Assembly: GCA_015232735.1 (NCBI GenBank)
Contig: JADFZC010000214.1
Span: 1-5,339, forward strand
Reading direction: 5' to 3'
DNA length: 5,339 nucleotides
From: Oligoflexales bacterium
Lineage (GTDB): Bacteria; Bdellovibrionota; Oligoflexia; Oligoflexales; Oligoflexaceae
This document shows positions 1 through 5,339 of the stretch, piece after piece; position 1 is the first letter of the stretch, and each line of letters begins with the position of its first letter. The position numbers were made by a program, and so were the translations under genes. The notes beneath the pieces were generated by a model. The model was given only the letters and a program-made list of their open reading frames with translations. It made no database searches and was not told where the DNA came from.

Positions 1-240
1 ATATTTTTGCTCGAACTCGTGAAAAGCCATGGTCAGTTTTTTGAAGCCAAAGGTTCTTGATGAGGCTTTAAGGGTATGTATGTCCCTGAATAATTTTTTC
101 AGTATTAAGCCGTCGTCTTTATTCCCCGACATTATCATCATTTTATCTTCTTCATATCTGCATTTGAATGTATCACTGAACAAAAAGAATTTTGGTTTGG
201 TGGCAAAAATAAGTTCGGAAATGACTATCAGCTCATCCTC
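1..240 (-). other. Domain: histidine phosphotransfer (HPt, CheA P1-like), cut by window edge
   Basis: From residue ~1650 a helical stretch leads to FRDIHTLKASSRTFGFKKL (1700-1718) and then an MAFHEFEQKY helix at the edge. The H-T-L-K core with a following T-F-G-F matches HPt/CheA P1 domains, and His1704 (bases 76-78) is the predicted phosphoacceptor. The usual glycine after the lysine is Ala1708. The rest of the four-helix bundle and any catalytic ATPase domain lie beyond base 1. A CheA-like C-terminus is expected from family precedent but not seen. Confidence 0.85.
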
Positions 241-3200
241 ATGTTTTTGTATGATGTCCCCCAATTTTCGCATTTGTGTAACATCTCTTAAAACAACCAT
301 GATCCGTTCTATGAAGTCCTGGCTGTCAATGATTGGTACCCAATCAACTTCAATAATCTTTTCATGATGGGTCTCCTTGTCCGTTATCAGTTTGAATTCT
401 GCAGGCAATTTTTCCGAATTGATTTCAAATCCGAGTTTTAGAGATCCAATTGAGAAACGTATCGATGAGTCTATCATGGAGATCTCGTCAGCAGATAAAT
501 TGCTGTCTTTAAAAATAAGATCGATTGCATTTTTTCCCGTAATATCGTCAGTCTCCAGTATTTTAAGCACATATGGGGAGTAATCGGCGCCTATAAGGTT
601 ACTGTCTCCTATCGTGAGGATTCCCTGCGTAATATTATTCAGAATCGATTTTATGTCTCTGGTCTTGCTGTCCACAAGCTGATCCAGATGATAGATGTGG
701 TCCTTAAGCTGATCATTCAATCCTGAGATCTGCTCCCCGCTTTTTTTCAATTCCTCCACAAGGTTTTGGGTCTTGTCAAGGAGGAAAAAGTTTTGAATGC
801 TGACCGCAATCTGGGTTCCGACATGCCTTAGAATCTCTACGGATCGCGCGTCGAACAGGTTTGATATTGTCTGGCTTCCAAGGTAGATTATGCCATAAGT
901 CTCAGCCTGGTATCTGAGCGGCATGATCATGACCGACTTGCTGTTGTTCCTGCTTGAGCCGGAGGTCTGTCTGATTTTTATATTATCAAGGTTATGGGCA
1001 ATGGTTTTTTCAAAGAAGAGCAGGTCCATGTCACTGGCAAGATCTCTCAAAGACTCACTCTTGATCTCTATATTTTTTCCCTCTTTTGGGATCCATTTGT
1101 CATCCTGTCTGACAAAAATAATTCCGTGGTCTGCGCCTGAAATGTGGCATGTTGTATCGATGGCGGTCTTGAGAAGTGAACTGAGATCGGATATGACGCT
1201 CAATTTTGTGAAAAGTTCCAGAAGTGTCGAGGCTTCCAGAATGTTGCGCATTACTGATGAGGACTCCATCGTAACCCTCTTCTCCGACAAGTGGGGAAAC
1301 ATTCTGATCCTGTGGTTTGATATTTCTGTCAAATAGCTGACGCATTTTTCCGACATATAAATGAAACCTCTGTTGTCGAAATACTTTTTGGCGGTTATAA
1401 GTAGATATTCAGCATATTCCGTATCTTCATGCATTATATTCAGGGCAAGATTCATCCTGCATTCTTCGGCGACAGGGGCATATCCGTTGACTACTGCCTG
1501 AAACATGGCCTTTTCCATGGATCTTCTCCCATGTTTTTTGAATCCGATATTGTAAAGGGCCTCTCCCAATGCAAACCGGGTTTGGGGAAAAAATATTTTT
1601 GAGGAAAAGAGGAGGTTGAGAATCGTGAAACTCAGGGAAAAAAGCCCCTTCCAAGGCTGCTTTGATCTCGTGTATGCCGTTGAAAGCAGGATAGGCGCAT
1701 AATTGCAGTATGAGACTCTGTGAAAACGAAAAATTATCGATTTGACGGCGCTTTTCAAGAGAGGTATGGCCCTGTGAAATTCATCGCGGAGTATGAAAGC
1801 CTCTGCCGGCGCGAGCTCGGAATATACCGTATCTATCGTTTCAAACCCCTCAGCATGGATTTTTTTGCCTGCCTCAAGAACGATATTGATCCATGTATTT
1901 GTTTCCATGGTCTCGTTTCTCATAACCGAGAATCTGAGACGGCATCCCAGAATGGTCGGAACAAAACCTATTTTCCGCCAAAATTGTTCCAGTTTCTCTA
2001 TCGCGTTTTCCGAGTCCCCGGTATCACCCCCGTATGAATCTATGTGGATCAGACTCTGATAGCTGAGAAACCTTACGAATGTTTCACCGACATTTATGGA
2101 AATCCTGAGCGCCTCATGGGTTTTTGATTCGGCCACTTTTAAACGACCCTGTGGAAAATCAAGCAAATATGCATTTGTAAACAGAGTGAAGGCGTATAAC
2201 AAAGGATCATAATTGCTTTTAAAGTATAGAATCCCTTTCCTGTAACAATATTCAGAGATTCGATCTAGTCCCAAAACAGCTGCCACAACCCCCCAATAGA
2301 CTATTACCATGGTTCTGTAGCGATTGTCTTTGTATGATAAAAGCCTTGTGGTATATGGTATCTGCCTGGCTATTGCGACGATTGGGCGTGTAAAAAAAGT
2401 CGGGACCTGTACGCCAATCCTAAGGTTCCAGAGCATATCCTCGCGATTGTCTTTTATCTCTTTATTTTGCCTGCCGAAAAATCTGAACCAGACAAGATAG
2501 AGGATCATCAGGGGAAAACAAATTATGAAATATATCAGAGAAGTGAGTTCGCTGGTCCTGAGTTTCTCTCCCAGTTCATGAAGGCCGAGGTTTGCTGAAG
2601 CAATTGAGTCTTCATACTGGAACATGTACAGGTGATTATTGCATAGTTTCAGGTAAACAAAGGTTCTTCGTTCTTCTCCCCTAATATACGAAAGAATAAA
2701 ATCATAAATTATTATCGCCTGACGGATATCTTCTGATAATGCAAGGGCATCTGCCAGACATTCCTGGACATAACAATATTCATCGAGATAGTTCTGTTCT
2801 ATTATAACATTGAAATCCTTGGGATAAAGAGTTGAACAGACCTTAAGGTATTCCTTTGCCCTGGAGTATGCAAAGAGGTCCAGGGCCCTTTCACCTGCCA
2901 GTTTCAATATGATTCTGGATTCCAGAATTTTGTTGTTTGGCATGCTCATCTGAACGTGAAATGCTGTTTCGAAGAGAATCGTGGGATCGATCTTTTCATT
3001 GTTCTTGAAATATGAATTATAGAGAATAATAAAATATTCCCTGTGGATGAATTTTCGCTCATCCTCGCTCAGAATCGCATATGCTGAACTCCGTATCCTG
3101 TCATGAAAGAATACAATCTGATTTTCGTTTGGCCAGATCAGGTGGTTGTGCTGCAGTTCATGGAGTGCGCTGCCGAGATAGCTGATATCTTTTGAATCTG

Positions 3201-5187
3201 TCGGGTGCCCTCTGTCCCTTTCAAGACCTTTGACAAGAAGTTCACGCAAAAATTCCAGGGGGACATTGTTTCCCACAACTGACGCGGTGCATAATGCGTT
3301 ATAGGCGTTTTTGGAGATTTTCTTGATTCGGGATGTTACAAGTTCCGTAACTGACTCGCTGATTTCACCCAGGGCGCGCTGGCTGTCATCGAAGATCCAA
3401 TTACCGCTTGATGTCATCCTGAATAATCCGTTTTTAAGCGCTGAATTCAGAAATTCATAAACAAAGAACGGGTTGCCGCGGGTGATGTCGTATGCCAGGT
3501 GCTGTAGTTTTTTTATTTCTTCGCCGGATTCGTCAAGAAGAAGCTCTATGAGCCTTCCCGTATCGTCTTCGCTCAACAATTCAAGTGTTAGGTATTGTCT
3601 GGTTTCAAGTTTAGGGATAATTATTTCATTTACGTTATCCCCTTCATCAGATCGAAATGCGCCCAGAAAAAGAGAGTGACCCAAATTATGCTGTCTGCAG
3701 CGTCTTGCGAATGTCTTTACAAGTTTCAGGCAAAAATTGTCTGCCCATTGCAGGTCATCAAAAAATATGACGCAATTTCGGCCCGGGCCAAATATCAGAG
3801 GGATAAAATCCACGAGGGTTTCAAGGAATATTGCCTCTTCCGTCTCAGGATCGACCTTGGCAAACGGGGGAAAGGCCGGCAGGTATTGTGCCAGATATGG
3901 AAATTTTCTCAAAATGAGCTGACCGCGGCCTGCGAGTTTGTTTTGCAGTTCGATATGCCATATCTTTCGCTCATTATCGCTGAGGCGGCTCATTATTTGC
4001 TGGACATAAGGCATCGCCCTTTCGACAGCGCTTAGCGGCACATTTTGCTCGAATTCGGTGAATTTCACTCTTAGAGGCAGAAATCCTCGCTCGGTCGCTG
4101 AGGAGAGAAATTCCCTTACAAGCCTTGTTTTGCCGACGCCTGAAGCCGCTCCTATAATCGCGAACGAACCTGTGCCGCTTTCGGCCTCCTTTAAAAAATC
4201 ATTAAGCTCGGCCATATCCTTTTCCCGGCCGACCATTGGAATGCGATAATTCAGTTCCCTTTTGACATCCTTTGTTCCAAGGGCGAAATATTTTACATCG
4301 CCGTCCACCATATCCTTTTTGGCCCTATTCAAATCCTGAAGGAGGCCAAAGGCGGTCAGATATCTGTCATCCGGTTGTTTTCTTATAAGTTTTCCGATTA
4401 TATCCGAGAGGGGCCCAGAAAAATCCTCCACCACGTGATCCAGCGGATCCGGAATGGTTCCGAGAATCTGATCGCAGATGTCCTGATGGGATTTTCCTGA
4501 GAAAAGCATAGTCCCGGTAGCTATTTCATAAAGAGAAATCCCAAGAGAATACAAATCGCTGGAGGCTTTCGGGGTGCTTCCAATAAACCCCAGTCTCTCC
4601 GGAGGCATGTATGGAAGCGACGCTACCATAGTCCGCTTTGTATCGTCATCCTCCAAAGATGATAAAAAGGCCTGCCCAAAATCAAACAGCACAGGCGTCT
4701 GGTCATCAACGCTCCTGAAGCCTATGTTGGCGGGTTTGATGTCGCCGTGAATTATTCCATTTGAATGAACCTGTTCCAATGCTTCAGTCAGGGTTATCGC
4801 GATGTTCACAAGGCTCATGGGATCAACCCTGTATTTATCCGAGCCTTTCTTTTTCCCTGACAATTTGGACTGAAAGGTTCCCCCTCCCAGATACTCCATG
4901 ACAAGGTAGGGCAGGCCCTCCTCTTTTCCCATCTCCATAATTTTTATTATTCCGGGATGACGTATTTTTTCAAGGATGACACACTCATGAAAATAGTCAT
5001 CTCTCAGCCGTTCCTTGTAATTGTCGCCAGCTCCGGGAAGAAGCCATTTTATGGCCACCAGGGCTGGCGGATTCGAGCTATGATCATAGGCTTCAAATGT
5101 CTGGGAAAAGCCGCCTTTTCCAAGCGGTTTGACAAGTTCGAAACGACCTGCTGCGATTCGTTGCCCACTTTTTAAGACTGAAGCCAC
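1..5187 (-). CDS. Giant multidomain Ser/Thr kinase - STAND ATPase - GAF - PAS - HPt signalling protein (3' end outside window)
   Basis: The frame is stop-free for 1,729 codons and leaves the window at base 1, so the C-terminus is missing. Domain order (residues from GTG=1): Ser/Thr kinase ~14-285, STAND/AAA ATPase ~316-580, winged-helix and TPR-like helices to ~1300, GAF ~1318-1468, coiled coil ~1466-1512, PAS-like ~1512-1642, HPt from ~1650. The order through GAF matches the HstK/COG3899 family of dual-specificity kinases; the PAS-HPt end is CheA-like instead of HisKA. No signal peptide is seen, so a cytosolic signal integrator is inferred. The start is taken as GTG at 5187 because a GAGG lies 8 bases upstream and the kinase core begins about 13 residues later. 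In-frame ATGs at 5241, 5238 and 5235 would add 18, 17 or 16 residues but lack an obvious ribosome binding site. An in-frame TGA at 5275-5277 limits extension. The gene appears to be alone on its strand here. Gene existence and domain order are secure; stimulus and targets are unknown. Confidence 0.95.
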   Translation of the reverse strand, partial: MASVLKSGQRIAAGRFELVKPLGKGGFSQTFEAYDHSSNPPALVAIKWLLPGAGDNYKERLRDDYFHECVILEKIRHPGIIKIMEMGKEEGLPYLVMEYLGGGTFQSKLSGKKKGSDKYRVDPMSLVNIAITLTEALEQVHSNGIIHGDIKPANIGFRSVDDQTPVLFDFGQAFLSSLEDDDTKRTMVASLPYMPPERLGFIGSTPKASSDLYSLGISLYEIATGTMLFSGKSHQDICDQILGTIPDPLDHVVEDFSGPLSDIIGKLIRKQPDDRYLTAFGLLQDLNRAKKDMVDGDVKYFALGTKDVKRELNYRIPMVGREKDMAELNDFLKEAESGTGSFAIIGAASGVGKTRLVREFLSSATERGFLPLRVKFTEFEQNVPLSAVERAMPYVQQIMSRLSDNERKIWHIELQNKLAGRGQLILRKFPYLAQYLPAFPPFAKVDPETEEAIFLETLVDFIPLIFGPGRNCVIFFDDLQWADNFCLKLVKTFARRCRQHNLGHSLFLGAFRSDEGDNVNEIIIPKLETRQYLTLELLSEDDTGRLIELLLDESGEEIKKLQHLAYDITRGNPFFVYEFLNSALKNGLFRMTSSGNWIFDDSQRALGEISESVTELVTSRIKKISKNAYNALCTASVVGNNVPLEFLRELLVKGLERDRGHPTDSKDISYLGSALHELQHNHLIWPNENQIVFFHDRIRSSAYAILSEDERKFIHREYFIILYNSYFKNNEKIDPTILFETAFHVQMSMPNNKILESRIILKLAGERALDLFAYSRAKEYLKVCSTLYPKDFNVIIEQNYLDEYCYVQECLADALALSEDIRQAIIIYDFILSYIRGEERRTFVYLKLCNNHLYMFQYEDSIASANLGLHELGEKLRTSELTSLIYFIICFPLMILYLVWFRFFGRQNKEIKDNREDMLWNLRIGVQVPTFFTRPIVAIARQIPYTTRLLSYKDNRYRTMVIVYWGVVAAVLGLDRISEYCYRKGILYFKSNYDPLLYAFTLFTNAYLLDFPQGRLKVAESKTHEALRISINVGETFVRFLSYQSLIHIDSYGGDTGDSENAIEKLEQFWRKIGFVPTILGCRLRFSVMRNETMETNTWINIVLEAGKKIHAEGFETIDTVYSELAPAEAFILRDEFHRAIPLLKSAVKSIIFRFHRVSYCNYAPILLSTAYTRSKQPWKGLFSLSFTILNLLFSSKIFFPQTRFALGEALYNIGFKKHGRRSMEKAMFQAVVNGYAPVAEECRMNLALNIMHEDTEYAEYLLITAKKYFDNRGFIYMSEKCVSYLTEISNHRIRMFPHLSEKRVTMESSSVMRNILEASTLLELFTKLSVISDLSSLLKTAIDTTCHISGADHGIIFVRQDDKWIPKEGKNIEIKSESLRDLASDMDLLFFEKTIAHNLDNIKIRQTSGSSRNNSKSVMIMPLRYQAETYGIIYLGSQTISNLFDARSVEILRHVGTQIAVSIQNFFLLDKTQNLVEELKKSGEQISGLNDQLKDHIYHLDQLVDSKTRDIKSILNNITQGILTIGDSNLIGADYSPYVLKILETDDITGKNAIDLIFKDSNLSADEISMIDSSIRFSIGSLKLGFEINSEKLPAEFKLITDKETHHEKIIEVDWVPIIDSQDFIERIMVVLRDVTQMRKLGDIIQKHEDELIVISELIFATKPKFFLFSDTFKCRYEEDKMMIMSGNKDDGLILKKLFRDIHTLKASSRTFGFKKLTMAFHEFEQKY
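262..654 (-). other. Domain: PAS-like module preceding HPt
   Basis: Residues ~1512-1642 begin with SILNNITQGILTIGDSNLI, a PAS-style opening helix and strand. GADYSPYVLKIL and a TGKNAIDLIF segment follow. The region ends with the strand-helix motif MVVLRDVTQMRKL (1630-1642), a very common PAS closing signature. Many CheA-like hybrid kinases have this 'ILNNI-QG' type of module immediately before HPt. No cofactor-binding residue can be recognised, so the sensory role is inferred from family. Confidence 0.7.
652..792 (-). other. Coiled-coil signalling linker between GAF and PAS
   Basis: Residues ~1466-1512 form a charged helix with Leu/Ile/Val at heptad-like spacing (NLVEELKKSGEQISGLNDQL, then a second turn ending in SKTRDIKSIL). 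Such segments pass rotation or piston movements from a sensor to an output domain and suggest that the C-terminal half works as a dimer. Confidence 0.65.
784..1236 (-). other. Domain: GAF sensor domain
   Basis: Residues ~1318-1468 follow the GAF pattern. A leading helix (LLELFTKLSVISDLSSLLKTAI) leads to the strand motif SGADHGIIFVRQDDKW (1350-1365). A variable region with a FFEKTIAHN helix comes next (~1391-1399). The closing strands MIMPL and TYGIIYLGSQ are typical GAF endings, with a final helix VEILRHVGTQIAVSIQN. GAF domains bind small molecules or dimerise. No feature identifies a ligand, and there is no convincing bilin or haem attachment motif. The lead-in ILEASTLLELFTKLS resembles the entry to GAF in HstK-family proteins. 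Confidence 0.85.
1288..3120 (-). other. Domain: long TPR-like helical region
   Basis: Residues ~690-1300 are predominantly amphipathic helical sequence without catalytic motifs. The first part carries markers of the COG3899 family: HDRIRSSAY (695-703), FETAFHV (739-745) and LKLAGERAL (761-769). Repeating Ala/Leu/Tyr-rich helix pairs after that resemble degenerate TPR units, which commonly bind proteins or regulate the neighbouring ATPase in STAND proteins. Exact repeat boundaries cannot be set by eye. A strongly hydrophobic stretch lies inside it (881-904, listed separately). Confidence 0.75.
2476..2547 (-). other. Hydrophobic segment within the TPR-like region
   Basis: Residues 881-904 read LTSLIYFIICFPLMILYLVW followed by FRFF. 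This is about 20 nearly uncharged residues, flanked by charged sequence on both sides (EKLRTSE before, GRQNKEIKDN after). Its length and composition could allow one membrane span. It lies where HstK-type proteins carry an amphipathic helix ending in an L-x-G-R-like motif, so a buried helix of the repeat scaffold is the alternative, and I consider it somewhat more likely. Confidence 0.5.
3448..4242 (-). other. Domain: STAND/AAA-type ATPase (COG3899-like)
   Basis: Residues ~316-580 begin with the entry motif VGRE (319-322), typical of AAA_16/STAND ATPases. The Walker A loop GAASGVGKT follows (346-354, Lys353), and the Walker B stretch VIFFDDLQWAD (473-483) has Asp477 and Asp478. The DDLQWAD form is characteristic of this ATPase group. 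GAFRSDE (509-515) matches the conserved Arg-containing strand after Walker B, and GNPFF (571-575) is the family's small-domain motif. These support nucleotide binding and probably an ATP-dependent conformational switch or oligomerisation. What it senses is not visible. It lies directly after the kinase with a ~30-residue linker, as in HstK-type proteins. Confidence 0.92.
4333..5148 (-). other. Domain: N-terminal Ser/Thr protein kinase, complete and apparently catalytic
   Basis: Residues ~14-285 hold the kinase landmarks in order. These are the glycine loop GKGGFS (23-28), the ATP-anchoring lysine in VAIK (Lys47), the helix-C glutamate candidate Glu68, and the catalytic loop HGDIKPAN with Asp149, Lys151 and Asn154. 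The DFG motif follows at 169-171, then PPE in place of APE (195-197), the DLYSLG aspartate (Asp211) and the subdomain XI arginine (Arg275). All catalytic residues are present, so it should transfer phosphate to Ser/Thr. The HRD arginine is replaced by Gly148, making it a non-RD kinase. The activation loop is acidic (EDDD at 179-182) with Ser176, Ser177, Thr183, Thr186 and Ser190 as possible phosphosites. In relatives this domain sits at the N-terminus in the same way; its substrate here is unknown. Confidence 0.93.
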
Positions 5188-5194
5188 CTGATCA

Positions 5195-5200
5195 TCCTCT
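5195..5200 (-). promoter_or_regulatory. Shine-Dalgarno-like site AGAGGA for the GTG start
   Basis: On the minus strand AGAGGA lies so that its GAGG ends 8 bases before the GTG at 5187-5185. The upstream ATG candidates (5241-5233) are preceded by T-rich sequence with no purine-rich match. This site is the main reason for choosing GTG. Confidence 0.6.
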
Positions 5201-5236
5201 AACGTAAAACTCTTTTGGTGGGGAAAGGCAATCATC

Positions 5237-5242
5237 ATCATA
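5237..5242 (-). promoter_or_regulatory. Possible -10 element (TATGAT) for the kinase gene
   Basis: TATGAT on the minus strand matches the sigma-70 -10 consensus at five of six positions. Transcription starting about 7 bases downstream would leave a ~43-base leader that includes the AGAGGA site, which fits the GTG start. No good -35 hexamer is found at the right distance, so this is weak. Confidence 0.2.
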
Positions 5243-5262
5243 AACAAAAAAGCTGATAACCA

Positions 5263-5278
5263 AATATCGGAATATCAG
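5263..5278 (+). repeat. Tandem 8-base near-repeat AATATCGG/AATATCAG
   Basis: Two adjacent 8-base units differ at one position, upstream of both possible divergent starts. They could be paired half-sites for a regulator, but two short AT-rich units can easily arise by chance. Confidence 0.3.
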
Positions 5279-5315
5279 ACAGAAACTTTAATATGGAGAG
5301 GTGAAAGGCTTGTTT

Positions 5316-5339
5316 ATGGCAGAACATCGGATGTCAAAG
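5316..5339 (+). CDS. Possible start of a divergent gene (first 8 codons only)
   Basis: An ATG at 5316 opens a frame reading MAEHRMSK to the window edge. AAAGG at 5304-5308 lies 7 bases upstream, a reasonable ribosome binding site, and the head-to-head arrangement with the kinase gene is plausible. Eight codons are far too few to show coding or suggest a product; an in-frame GTG at 5301 is an alternative start. This is only a candidate. Confidence 0.25.

Larger units (their letters stand above)
5188..5315. other. Intergenic region, probably between divergent genes
   Basis: These 128 bases separate the giant kinase gene from a possible rightward gene. They hold the AGAGGA site, a short ATC triplet run (5231-5241) that encodes the alternative ATG starts, and a tandem near-repeat AATATCGG/AATATCAG at 5263-5278. 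No terminator hairpin is apparent, which fits a shared promoter region rather than the end of a gene. Confidence 0.5.

Noticed and set aside
923..1336. 137-codon open frame on the plus strand
   Set aside because: It lies antisense to the GAF-encoding part of the giant gene. Its translation is low-complexity (Ser/Leu-rich) with no recognisable domain, while the minus-strand frame gives clear family motifs.
1100..1654. Minus-strand open frames of 81 and 75 codons
   Set aside because: They are in a different frame from the giant gene but on the same strand and fully inside it. They show no motif, so they are out-of-frame shadows.
1720..2059. Two overlapping plus-strand open frames of 105 and 88 codons
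   Set aside because: Both are antisense to the helical region, overlap each other in different frames and have no convincing ribosome site or domain.
3595..4035. 146-codon open frame on the plus strand
   Set aside because: It is antisense to the Walker B part of the ATPase domain, and the translation resembles no family. It is a shadow of the real gene.
1..5187. Possible frameshift or pseudogene in such a long frame
   Set aside because: I checked all triplets in the frame. There is no internal stop, domain order is coherent from start to edge, and catalytic motifs of kinase, ATPase and HPt are intact.
5332..5337. TTGACA on the minus strand as a -35 box for the kinase gene
   Set aside because: The hexamer is perfect, but no acceptable -10 lies 16-18 bases downstream. 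The closest, TAAACA at 15 bases, matches poorly. The hexamer would also lie inside the possible divergent gene.

Overview
The window is almost entirely one very large gene on the minus strand. Its reading frame is open from the start region near 5187 to base 1 and runs off the left edge. I read every in-frame triplet and found no stop. At least 1,729 codons lie inside the window, and the true C-terminus is outside it. Only the right-hand ~150 bases (5188-5339) are non-coding or belong to something else.

Read N- to C-terminal (high to low coordinates), the protein has six parts. These are a complete Ser/Thr protein kinase domain, a STAND/AAA-type ATPase with Walker A and B motifs, a long helical TPR-like region, a GAF domain, a coiled-coil linker into a PAS-like domain, and the start of a histidine phosphotransfer (HPt) domain carrying an H-x-x-K motif. 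The first four parts follow the layout of the giant 'predicted ATPase' Ser/Thr-His kinases (COG3899 type; the cyanobacterial HstK proteins are the best known relatives). The C-terminal part differs. Those proteins usually have a HisKA dimerisation domain after GAF, whereas this one has a PAS-like module followed by a CheA-P1-like HPt. A CheA-like ATPase domain is expected just beyond the left edge, but it cannot be seen.

The protein looks like a cytosolic signal integrator. A Ser/Thr kinase output and a His-Asp phosphorelay sit on one chain, with an ATP-driven STAND switch and a GAF/PAS sensor section between them. Ligand, partners and target are not visible.

Upstream (5188-5339) there is a Shine-Dalgarno-like site for a GTG start, weak promoter-like elements, and a possible divergent gene whose first eight codons (ATG at 5316) end the window. 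The organism cannot be fixed. Moderate, AT-leaning base composition, Shine-Dalgarno use and the style of the PAS-HPt module suggest a Gram-negative environmental bacterium, perhaps from the former Deltaproteobacteria. That is inference only. No RNA genes, mobile elements, CRISPR arrays or attachment sites were seen.
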